From Capsicum annuum (taxonomy: Eukaryota > Streptophyta > Magnoliopsida > Solanales > Solanaceae), in the NCBI RefSeq assembly GCF_002878395.1, contig NC_061121.1, positions 136,248,669-136,312,668 on the forward strand: DNA of 64,000 bases, given 5' to 3'. The notes under the pieces are model-generated. The model was not told the DNA's origin, did no database searches, and saw only the letters and a program-made list of their open reading frames with translations. Positions 48,583-58,458 of the stretch are shown here, in pieces (within the stretch, counting starts at the first letter, position 1; the number at the start of each line of letters is the position of its first letter). The translations under genes were made by a program, and so were the position numbers.

Positions 48583-49211
48583 TGAAACAAGATCTACTAC
48601 AAACACATGATAACAAGATGCAAACTAAGCTATGGAATCAATACAAAGCCTAGAACAAGATAACAAATAAGAAATATGTAAAGATAGATAGATAACTTGA
48701 CATAAGAGTACACGAACACTAGAACCAAAGAGTGTTTCAAACCCTCAGACCCCTGAGACTCATATAAACAACACCAAGTTCTTATATGAACCCAAGAGAG
48801 AACTTGTTCACTTCAAAAACCCATGTTTCTAAGCCATGAGATCAACACAAGTGAAAACCATACTTGTCATAGTTTCAGGTTTTGTACTACTCCAACAAGA
48901 GAGAAACGTGTTCTTTCTATATAAATAATAAGCTAAGAAGAAAATAATCCTAATAGACGTTTACTTATAGTTTATTACATAATGAAATGAAAATGACCAA
49001 AAAACCCTTAATGAAATGGGTAGCCTTGGAGTGAAACAAGGGGCTGTCTTGGAGTGTTTAAATCTCTTCTTCACACTTAAACATATGCACTCCCTTGGAT
49101 GGACACATAAAACACTCACACACGTCCATCTTCATGAACATGCCTTGAATATTTTACAATTCCCAAGCTTGGCTCATTCTGAATAGACTTAAGCTCTTTG
49201 CACCCATATTA
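48583..49211 (-). mobile_element. Element B: 5' LTR
   Basis: 629 bases, TGAAACAAGATC...CACCCATATTA on the plus strand. The outer end has drifted from TATCA to TATTA. Paired with 41715-42344. Confidence 0.88.
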
Positions 49212-49372
49212 TTCGAACTTTAATTTCGTTTATCCATCCTTCTTCTTATCATATTTAGTTTGATTAAACTATTTATCTTATTATTCTCTAGAGTATAGGC
49301 TAAGGGGTGGTCTCTGGCCTATGGTGGTTTTGAGATACCCGTCATGACTAGGCCCTAATTTGGGTCATGACA
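49212..49372 (+). mobile_element. Element F: 5' LTR, U5 end
   Basis: Resumes the LTR broken by B (duplicated 5 bases ttcga first). It ends in a palindromic block GTCATGACTAGGCC...GGGTCATGACA at 49341-49372. A degenerate primer site follows at 49376-49388 (ctttatattagag against TTGGTATCAGAG). The position after an LTR end fixes F as forward. Confidence 0.75.
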
Positions 49373-49583
49373 AGCTTTATATTAGAGAATGATTTAGGGT
49401 AACTGGGTGTCCACAAATTCATTTTGGTTAGAGTCTCTTTTAGAGGCGTGTAGAGTATCACACTTATAAGAGGGAGGCTATAAGGAATTTAGCAGTGTTT
49501 ACGTTTCTTGTGTTCTATTTCAGGCTATAGAGTCTAGTTGTCATGAGACTTCTCTAACTCTTAGTTCACTTGAATTTTAGATC

Positions 49584-50810
49584 ATGCCTCTACAAAGATT
49601 TAAAGGTCAAAGAAACTCTGTTGGAACCTCTATCACACCTAAGGAAAATATGGAGCGAACTCTCCCTTGTTATAGAGAATAGACCCAATATAGGGTCTTC
49701 ATCCCTGACTGTACTACTCTATGTGGGGTTCCATTAGTCCCTACTAGCCATCCTCGTGCTTATAGAGTGGGTGATAGTCATGCTAAATTTCTTTAGGAAG
49801 ATACTCTATTGTAGAGCTCCGTCAGTCTAATCATATGTTTTCCCAATTGGTGGCATTTTAGGTCCATTGACCAGATCATGTTAGTCCTACTATTATTTTC
49901 TCTAAGGTTACTCAATTTTTCCTGTTTATAAGGTTTAATCCTCCAACCTTTATAGGCTCTAAGATTGATGAGGATCCTCAAGGGTTCATTGATGACATAG
50001 AGAGTATTTGTAAGGTTATGGATGCTACTAATTCTTATGGTATGGAGTTTGCTTCCTACCATCTAAAAAGTATGTCTTGGCAGTGATATAAGTAGTGAGA
50101 AGCGATGAGGAGTGATGATGTTGATCAAGCAGTGTAGGATGACTTTTTGGGTGCTTTTATTGATTATTTCTTTCCTCTAGAGTTGAGAAGCTAAGGTCAA
50201 AGAGTTTGTAAACTTAAAGTAGGGTATGATTAGTGTTAAGGAGTATGTCCTGAAGTTTCAACAGTTGTCCTGTTATACTGTAGAGCTGTTTATAATATGA
50301 GATAAAGAATGAGGAAGTTTGTTTCTAGTTTTTCCCATGATTTAGTGTTAGAGTGTAAGACTGCTATGTCAAATAATGATATGGACATATCGAGGTTGGT
50401 GGTTTATATATAGCAGGTAGAGGATGAGAAAAAAATAGGTAGATATGGGAAATAGGCAAAACAAGAAGTTTAGATATTTATAGAAAGGTGCAAATTAGTA
50501 TAACAGTGGGAGAGATAGTAGGCAATAGACTAAGAAAAAGAACTGGGGAAAGTCTTTTTCGACAAATAGTGTTTATTTTCCTAATCCTTCAGTTGATCAT
50601 CATTTTTAGGATAGCAGTGGTCCTAAGGAATAGGGTACCCTATCTCAGGTTAGTGGAGCTCAGTCACCCTTACCTTATCCTTTTTATCAATTTTATGGGC
50701 ACCTTCACCGTGGTTATTGTGAGGAGGAGAGGAACTTGTGTTTTAATTATGGTCATCCTGAGTGAAATTTTCCTATAGATAACATTTTCATTTGAGCTAA
50801 TAAGTTTATT
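49584..50810 (+). pseudogene. gag: Element F: gag pseudogene (Tekay-like)
   Basis: ATG at 49584 opens MPLQRFKGQRNSVGTSI. Capsid pieces occur in several frames up to about 50450, in the same order as in element C gag (the DEDPQGFIDD-like stretch near 49970, the GVEFASYHL-like stretch at about 50045). The zinc knuckle at about 50739-50775 reads CFNYGHPE.N: the second Cys is Tyr and a stop replaces the Gly-His part. Heavily decayed. Confidence 0.75.
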
Positions 50811-51380
50811 ATCACCATTTCCTTGGATCATGTACCTAAGGGTGCCACTTCAGGTACTGGCAGTGGTCAGAATCTTCTCAATGCACTTGCTACTCACTAG
50901 GAATTTAAGTCATCTCCAGATGTTGTAACTGGAATGTTAAAGCTCTTTTCCTATGATGTTTACTATTTTTTGGATCCACTCTCTACCCTATATTATGTCA
51001 TCACTTATGTGGTTGTACACTTTGGTTTTTGTCTAAAAAATATTCGCCACCAGTTCTTTATTTCTACTCAGGTAGGTGATTCTATTATTGCTAGAAAAAT
51101 CTATAGGGATGTGTGGTGCCTAATTCATTGAGAGAAATTTGTGGATTTTCTAGAACTTGATGTGGTGGATTTTTATGTATTCTTAAGGATGGATTGGCTT
51201 CATTCGTGCTATGCTTCTATGTACTGTAGGACCTAAAAGGTTAGTTTCTATTACCCTAATGAACCGGTAATTAAATGGGAGGGGAATTCCTTAGTGATTA
51301 TTTATTTCTTATCTTATAGCTCAGACAATGATTTCCAAGAAGTGTTTGTATCATCTTGTTAGGCTAAGGATTCAAATTCT
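50811..51380 (+). pseudogene. pro: Element F: protease region
   Basis: Parallel to element C 5691-6200. The frame contains a DPLSTLYYV stretch (about 50973), where C has DPGSTLSY, so the active-site Gly is lost. A 'vDFLELDVVDFYVFLRMDWLH'-type strand (first 20 residues, near 51140-51200) follows. Several stops. Confidence 0.65.
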
Positions 51381-52275
51381 AAGAGTGCCTCTTTGCAATC
51401 TATCCCTGTGGTTAATAGGTTTTCTGATGTTTTTTCTAATCATCTTCCTAGAATTACTCTTAATAGGGAGATAGATGTTGGGGTTGATCTTCTATCAGAT
51501 ACCCATCCTATTTCTATTCCTCCTTATAGCATAGCTCGGGCTAAGTTAAAGGAACTAAAGGGGTATTTAAAAGATCTTTTTTACAAGGGTTTTATTTGTA
51601 CTAGTGTTTCTCCATGGGGTTCATTGATACTTATTCAGTAAAAGAAAGATGGGTCTCTTCGAATGTGTATAGACTATCACCAATTAAATAAGGTTACAGT
51701 GAATTGATGGTCTTTTCGGCCAACTTTAGGGTGCAAGGTGTTTCTCTAAATTGATCTCTGATCGAGCTACACCAATTGAAAATTAGGTAGGCTGATATTC
51801 CCAAAACTATTTTCTAAACTCGGTATGATCATTATAAGTTTTTGGTGATGCCATTTGAGTTGACTAATGCTCTGACCTCTTTCATAGATCTTATGAAATG
51901 GGTGTTTAGGCACTTTTTGGATTTTCTTGTTATATTCTCCATTGAGGCATCTTGATGTACTCTAAAAGTAAGGATGATTATTCCAATCAACTGCGAATTG
52001 TGTTGCATACACTTAAGGACCAAAAGTTATATGAAAACTTTTTGAATTTTGGCTAAGTGTTGTGACCTTTCTTAGGCATTTGGTTTCTAGTAAGAGGACT
52101 ATGTTGGATCCATTGAAAGTTGAGGTATTTAAGAAATGACCTAGACCTATGACTCCAACCGACATTAGGAGCTTCTTGGGCTTAGCTAGGTACTATAGAA
52201 GGTTTATGGGATTTACTTGTCTGTTGCTCCTACATTGGTGAAGCTAACTCAAAAAAAGGTTACATTTTTGTGGGG
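51381..52275 (+). pseudogene. pol: Element F: reverse transcriptase pseudogene, truncated
   Basis: 51393-51641 is open and carries the linker NRFSDVFSNHLPR, then DIGVDLL-like residues, HPISIPPYSIARAKLKELK and [20 protein letters not shown] follows after a stop (51660-51710). The catalytic box region near 51930-51960 has no readable YxDD. The thumb segment RSFLGLARYYRRFMG lies at about 52165-52210 and KKVTFLWG at about 52250-52275. There the sequence jumps to the LTR of element G, so RNase H and integrase are absent. Confidence 0.8.
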
Positions 52276-53015
52276 AGTTTAATGTTGTGGGTTTTCTTTC
52301 ATCTTATCATTATGATTTAATCTTTGCTTTTGAAATTGAATGTTACTAATTTCTTCACAACCATGAGCGGGTAAAACCCGTAGCTAAGGTTGTGTAAACC
52401 CTGTCAAATTGACGAAGTAGGGGAAGTACGATTGTTGATAGAAACCAATAGTCATGGAATGAAATTTTTTATCTTCGATATAATTGATTTCTTAATAGGT
52501 TCACACATTAGGATCCTGCCTAGATATTACTACTTGCTCTAACAAAAATGTTGTATCTAGGAAAATAAAAAGACAACAGTAATTTGGGGAGTTAATAGTC
52601 GATCCTTCGCAGTACAATGGTATATGCAAATGATTATTATCCTTTATCTAATAACTTTAGACTCAGAAGGAGATAGTTAACTAGGAATGAGGTAAGGGTT
52701 AGTAACACGACACTTTAAGACTCAATAGGGAAAGGAAGAAATCCTCCTGCTCGTCCAAAAGACTGTAGAAGGTACATAACTTATTGGTTTTGCATGCAAG
52801 GTATTGAATTGGTTCAACAACGCACATAAAAATGCAGAGTCAAGATATCGGGGGGCAAAATCCTAGTGTTCACTTACGACTAATTTACAACCAAGTTAAT
52901 AATATTTTGTGTTTGAGACTACTACAAATCATGCAACCACTGAGATATGTCAAATCACGTGTTCCCTTGACAGTGACCATACCATCATCTAAAAGTAGGT
53001 GTTTCTTGGACGTCA
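52276..53015 (+). mobile_element. Element G: 5' LTR, rear part
   Basis: Matches 59228-60041, e.g. the stretch acgattgttgatagaaacca, and ends cttggacgtca. It lacks about 45 bases near 52910 and a similar number near 52965 relative to the 3' LTR. The missing front half ends exactly at the joint with element F. Confidence 0.82.
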
Positions 53016-53020
53016 TTTAG

Positions 53021-53042
53021 AAATTGGTGCCATTTCTAGGGA
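53021..53042 (+). other. Element G: primer-binding site (TGGCGCC type)
   Basis: The segment attggtgccatttctaggga is a decayed TGGCGCCGTTGCCGGGGA, the site used by Athila/Tat elements. The LTR end is 5-6 bases upstream, as in element M. Confidence 0.7.
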
Positions 53043-53117
53043 ACACAGTGTTGATTTGTACATTGAAGTTATTGCAGTTTTTGGGTTTTTAGTTTCTTTT
53101 TGTTCTTAGTTGGGCAT

Positions 53118-54775
53118 ATGCCAGTTTATTCCTAGCCCACTAAATAAGAGGCAATCCCTTACTCCTAGTGAATTCAAATCTAGAGAGGATCCTACAAGCA
53201 CCTGGTAGGATATACGAATGGAAGAGAGGTGATAATCCTAAAGGATTTATGATATTGTGCCTCCTACCGAAGGGGTACATGATATTGTGGATTGTCTGAC
53301 TAGTGAGCTTTTAGCTCAAACTAAAGATTAAAGGAGGGAAGTGGAAGAAACTCAGAGGATTAAGAAAGTGAATGCAGTAGCAACATAGGGGTCGGCTTTA
53401 TAATCATATGAGTCTAAATTGTAAGAAGAAGCTAATTATTTTAATTATCAGATGGCAGGTTTCTGAGCCTAAGGGAAAGGGAACCAAGGTCGAAACTATT
53501 ATGATAGGTATAGTGATAGTAGCAGAGAGCGAGATGGTGACTGGAGGAAGAAAGATGACTACAAAGAGTAGGGAGATAAATATATACCACCTGGTAGACA
53601 TAATGTAGAATCTTGAATAGAGGAGAAGATGGCTGAATTGGTGAAGATTCAGGAAAGTTAGGAGACCAACCTTAAGTAGATTAAGGCTGATATCTCAGGA
53701 TTGACCCAGAAGGTCGTGTCACATACCATTTCTATCAAGCAGTTGGAGCACCAATTTAGGCAGATATCAGCAACTCTAAACCAAAGTCAGCTAGGTACCC
53801 TCTTGAGAAACACAGTGTGAAATCCAAAAACTAGTAGTCACATACTTGCTATTACCATGAGTAATGGTATCACTACTATGGATCCCCCACTACCTGCTAT
53901 AGAAGTTGTTGATTATGAGACACATGCTGGTGAGTTTGAGAATGTAGAAAATGATAGCGATATAGTTTCTCAATATAAAGTTAAGGGTCCAATTGTTGAG
54001 CCAAAGGTAAGACAAATTTTGAGACCACCCCTATATTTTACTTAGCGGCTGATGTAGAAGAAAGAGGAAGGTAAGTTCAAGCAATTTATTGAGATACTGA
54101 AACAATTGAGCCTGAGCATACTTCTTCTAGAGGAATTAGATCATATGCTTTGATACTTGAGGTTCATAGAACAGTTAGTCACAAGGAATAAAGGGTAACT
54201 TTTGATGATGTTGAGAGAATTCACTGTTGCAGTGCAGTCACAACTAGGTCCTTACGGCAGAAAAGGGTGATCCCATAGCATTCACTATACCATGCACTAT
54301 TGGGTCATCCAAATTTTCCCAAGATTTATGTAATTTAGGGGCCAACATTAATTTGATGTCATTGGCTGTCTTCAAGAATCTAGGTTTGAACCCTCCAGAA
54401 TCGACTTTGATGCTACTATTATTGCTGACCGCACAATGAAGAAGCCTGTGGGAATATCTTGTGATATGATCATTAGGGTGTACAAATTTATTTTCCATTT
54501 GACTTAGTCATCTTGGACTATGAGTTTGACACCGAGATGCCTATTCTTTTGAAAAGACCATATATGGCCACAGGCACAACTATGGTTGACATGGAGAAAG
54601 GTGAGCTGAAATTTTGAGTCAACGATGAAAAGACGATATTCAATATCTAAAAACCTATGAAGCAACCAACTGACATGAGGGTAGTGTTGGTGATTGATTA
54701 TATTGATAACCCTGAGGATAGCCTTATCGTTATTTATATGAATTTTGAGTAGTCAAGATACCCATGTCGTGTCAC
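53118..54775 (+). pseudogene. gag-pro: Element G: gag-protease pseudogene (Athila-like)
   Basis: The ATG at 53118 (MPVYS..) is a possible start. The gag part is badly broken. A Lys/Arg/Glu-rich region lies at 53460-53620, and a helical stretch with QLEHQFRQISATLNQ-type residues follows at about 53740-53790. The protease part is clear: DPIAFTIPCTIGSSKF (about 54260), then LCNLGANINLMSLAVFKNLGL (54329-54390) and VILDYEFDTEMPILLKRPY (about 54510-54570), TMVDMEKGELKF. Athila-type proteases have CDLGAS at the active site; here the Asp codon is AAT (54332-54334), so the catalytic residue is Asn. Stops are present. Confidence 0.78.
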
Positions 54776-54795
54776 GATGTTAAATAAAGCACAGA

Positions 54796-54811
54796 GTGGG
54801 AGGCAACCCAC
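54796..54811. repeat. GTGGG..CCCAC hairpin after gag-protease
   Basis: gtgggaggcaacccac forms a 5-bp perfect stem with a 6-base loop, just after the last conserved protease codons. I recall a GGGAGGCAACCC phrase at the same relative place in other Athila/Tat elements. Role unknown. Confidence 0.55.
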
Positions 54812-55907
54812 TATATTTAAGTGTTTACATTTTTGTTGTTTTTGTTTTTTTAGGTTTGTAGCTCTTGGACCTTACATGTAATACGGTAAAAATTGATACA
54901 TTCATCGATTTCCAACTAAGGGTACCGTGTGATCAACCCAACATGATCACAATTCCTACATGGTAAGTTGAGTAGAAAATTGAAATATTGAAATTGTGAG
55001 GATTAAAAATGGTATGTTATGGAATTTGGTGCCTAATTTTACTTTTGGAACAAAAAACTTAGGTTGTGAGACAATAAGTATCTGGAAAAATGTAAATTCG
55101 CCAAGTCCAGGTTATGGAAAAGTGGGCCAAAGATTTTGGACTGGCACTAGCACTTGCGGACCGCATGTGCTACTTGCACCTAGGACCAGACTGCGGGTAT
55201 GGGTCATGGGTAGGTGCTGCTGTTAGGTTAAATTTGGGACCACTTTTTTTAAAATTTGTGCCCACCAACATTCAAATAGGACCTATTAAAGACCCCGACC
55301 TATATAAAAATGTCATTTTAACTCATTCTAATCCTCAAAACTTCAATCTTTTCTTTGAATTCAAACTTCCCACCTTAAATATAAACCAAACCCACACTAA
55401 AGAAAGGAAAATTTGACACTTTCTTAAGATATTATATTGTCCAAACATGATAGAAACAAGTTTCAATCTTGTTTTTTCTATAGTTCTTCATTATTCTCTT
55501 TTGAATTTTCTTATAAAAGTAACTTTCTTGGCTCCTTATGGTGATATAATGTTTTATCTATTGTCAAAATTAGTTAATATAAGTAGTTCATTGCTAAATA
55601 TATATTAAAACTATCATGCTTGTACGAGGGACCCTTGAAATAGTTTAAATTCACAATGTAGGGCCTTATTTTGAGGTATTATTCTAAGTTTAGGCCCTAA
55701 CCAGTAGTTGAACTTTAATAAATGAAAGTAATGCCATGAGTTGAACGTATTTGTTTGAGTAGTGTTTATGATTAGACTTATTGGGATTTCTAATAGGTTG
55801 TAGGGGAGTGATAATAAATTTGAACTTTTTGAATTTTTAGTTTTTTTTCAACTTTCACTATCCCTCTCTTTTGTTGGAAGCTAACAACTAGTTTTTTTGG
55901 TATACAT
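54812..55907 (+). other. Element G: linker with U3-like, promoter-like segment
   Basis: No coding motif. 55100-55230 holds short motifs (GGACCGCATGTG, ACCAGACTGCGGGT) resembling those of the U3 block in the 3' LTR (ACGGACCGCAGG, AGCAGACCGTAGG at 58890-59000). A TATA-like tatataaaaatg at 55300 and a C/T-rich leader follow. Then comes about 0.5 kb of AT-rich sequence, some of it polypyrimidine (55845-55880), before the 3' ORF. It could be an internal promoter with a leader intron; that is inference. Confidence 0.45.
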
Positions 55908-57060
55908 GGAACCTAAAGTAGCTAAGAAGAAGGCAGTTGGTACTTTGAGGAGACAGGCAGAGTCTCCTAAGCTTAGCAATTCAGTGGAGGAATATCCAAG
56001 GCAACATTATGTTGACGCTACAATTGTAGTGATATATAGACTCGATAGACTACTAAGACAGTCGTAACCCGACCGAGGATGAATTCCATGAGGATATGAC
56101 CACCTCATACTCTTCCACCTGATGATGAGGATGAGGATAGGGAGATAGAGGTTGAGTCGAATCCACAAGTTGATGCACAAGTCCCCCAGTTTGAAGAGGG
56201 GTCCTAGGATTATTTTGAGGGGATTGAGTAGGAGCAGTCATCAACGTTACCCCAATCTGAGAAAGGTACCTCCACTCATATACAATGGACAAAGTTACCC
56301 CAGTCTATGGAGGGTATAACACCGGTATTCCATACTGCACATCAGGCACCCGTACCGATGCATGCCCCAGATGCACCTCTCGAGAAGGGACATCTGAGGT
56401 GGTGTGTGGAAGGAATGAAACACATATATAAGGTTGATCAGAATGTATGGAGCTAGGTTATCTTACCCAATATATTTATGAGGAGCGTAGGATTGACTTA
56501 TTAGGGCTGCAAAGGTTACCACAGCTTAGGGAAGCCTTTAAAAGGTATTGTCTTGGGTGGATGTCTAGAACACTTAGTTCTTATAGCTTGTCTATGGTGC
56601 ATGAGTTTTATGCATCTTACAGAGACACCATAGTCTTTCCCATGTGCCATAATCTAAGTTTATCATATTTGCACGGTAGCCACTGTGTGATCACACACTA
56701 GTCAGAGGTGTCAGAGTTGATATCAGAGAGAAGACTATCTATACAATCATATTTGTCCCAGATTACATACACCTGCATGTATATTTTAGTGTGTTCATAG
56801 ATTAAGGATTGCATGGTTTATTCATATTATGTGAGATGCATAGCATAGGGATGAGAGACTTGAGATGGATAGGTGGATAGCCAGTTATATTTCTCCACAG
56901 AGTGATGAGTCCCTATAGATTGAGGGGTCATCTATGAGAAAAAAGGGCTTGTTGAAACTAGTGGACAAATTTTGGTGGTTGCTGATATATATCGCCTACT
57001 TCCCACTGCTTGAGATAATACATTGATGTGGGAATGAGCTATATCTAAGGAGGCTCCTGA
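55908..57060 (+). pseudogene. Element G: 3' ORF, transposon-associated protein
   Basis: ATG at 55908 opens MEPKVAKKKAVGTLRRQAES (basic N-terminus). An acidic/Pro-Gln region follows (56100-56400). The domain proper (about 56400-57060) carries the LREAFKRYCLGWMSRT segment, then MVHEFYASYRDTIVF (56447-56701 mostly open), VRGVRVDI and IASYISPQ-like pieces and LVDKFWWLLIYIAYFP. The last resembles the W..V..R..PT..DN motif of the plant transposon protein domain in Athila-type 3' ORFs. Multiple stops and shifts. It is related to the split ORF at 24288-39956. Function is not known to me. Confidence 0.6.
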
Positions 57061-58458
57061 CTCGGGTGCTTAGTGTGTCCCAAGAATGTTCTCACTTCCC
57101 TATGTTTTGTTTTGTTTTAGTTCATTAAGAAAAGTGCACAGTTTTTAGTTAGGGGTGGGCATGCCATTCCATGTGGGTTTTGGTTGTCATGTTTCTTTTC
57201 CTATCGTCATAGTATGATTATAGAATTGGTATGTCTAAGATAATTATGTGTCAAATTATGTTTTCTTGTATTATGATGTTTCGTGTAATTAGGAGATTTT
57301 GAGTATTTAGGGAAGTTGTTAGATTTTGACTAATTTTTGATAACCCTAAAAAAAATTTGTGATTTAGAACTGTGTTGATGTACATATATATGAACTCTAT
57401 GGTTCTTATTATGGCATTAGTATTAGGGACATGATAACAATTTGCTAACAATTGCATTAAATGAATAGGTAGTAGTTGGTGATATTGAGTATATGCTATC
57501 TGAGGGTGAAATGCTACCTAGTTCCCTTTGTATGTTAAATTTAGAACTTGCCTAGTTAGCCATTCCTAGATTGGAGGATAGTTAGTTAGGAAAGGATCAT
57601 AGGCCATTTTTTATTTTAGTCTACTTTTAGCCTAAATGATTTTCCATGTTCGAATTGTATCCCTTGATCCATATTTTGAGCCTTATATTCCATTTTTCTT
57701 GTTACAACTTTCACTTTCCCATTTGTGCTATAATGAACCTGTATTTGCCCTGGTCCTCCTTGGACATTGTACACCTCAGTACCTATAAAAAATTATATTG
57801 AGTGTGGCTATCATATGGGTGCATAGTGTAAAATGGGTATAAAGAAGGGTAAAATAAGATAAAACGTTAGTAGGGCTAGGTGTGGTACAAAAAGAAAAAG
57901 AAAAATTATGACAGGTTAAAAGGAAATAATATAAGACCATACCCAACTTAAATGTGCAATAAATGAATAAAATGGAGAAATAAGAGTGGAATAAAAAAGA
58001 AATGGGCTAGTAAGTGAGACCCTAAAGTTAGTGTAGTGACAAGGAGACTTAGTCACTTTAAATGTCCATACCTATCATACCATCCCCTAAAACTACATTA
58101 CAAGTCAAGAAAAGTCCTATAGTGATCCCGACGTGACTATCTGAATATTAATGTAAAGAAAATAAGGGCAAGTCTATGGTATTTGACATGCATTGACTAA
58201 AACTTCTTTGTTGAGTGTCAGTGTATCTTGATCATCCCTGCATTGACATGCATGATCTCATATGTGTGAGTGGGACATTTTTTTTGTGTGGGAACTTGAG
58301 TCATGTTGCTAGCGATATTCTTGTTTTGGGAAGTGTAATTTGTAAATATGAGTGGTTTTCTGCTGCTAATGTAGTTGTCATACATTTATTATTTTGTGTC
58401 ACATTGTTTTGCTTCACATGCATACACAGTTAGTTTTGAGAAGAGATATCTGAGGGGA
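57061..58458 (+). other. Element G: untranslated 3' region
   Basis: AT-rich, with no recognisable protein. The 72-codon open frame at 58215-58433 is hydrophobic but has no motif. It ends with gatatctgagggga directly before the LTR, a fair polypurine tract (58446-58458). Confidence 0.5.

Larger units (their letters stand above)
41715..49211 (-). mobile_element. Element B: complete Ty3/gypsy element
   Basis: 7497 bases: two LTRs (41715-42344 and 48583-49211) around an interior with gag, protease region, RT, RNase H and integrase on the minus strand. Flanks ttaga (41710-41714) and ttcga (49212-49216) form a 4/5 target duplication. The primer site (48571-48582) and purine tract (42345-42358) are in the right places. 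By eye the LTRs are roughly 85-90 percent alike over the first 200 bases, so the insertion is not recent. It belongs to the same family as element A. No chromodomain was recognised, and I leave the clade open. Confidence 0.9.

Noticed and set aside
58215..58433. Hydrophobic 72-codon frame near the end of element G as an envelope-like gene
   Set aside because: Too short, without signal, cleavage or coiled-coil features; it lies in the untranslated 3' region before the LTR.
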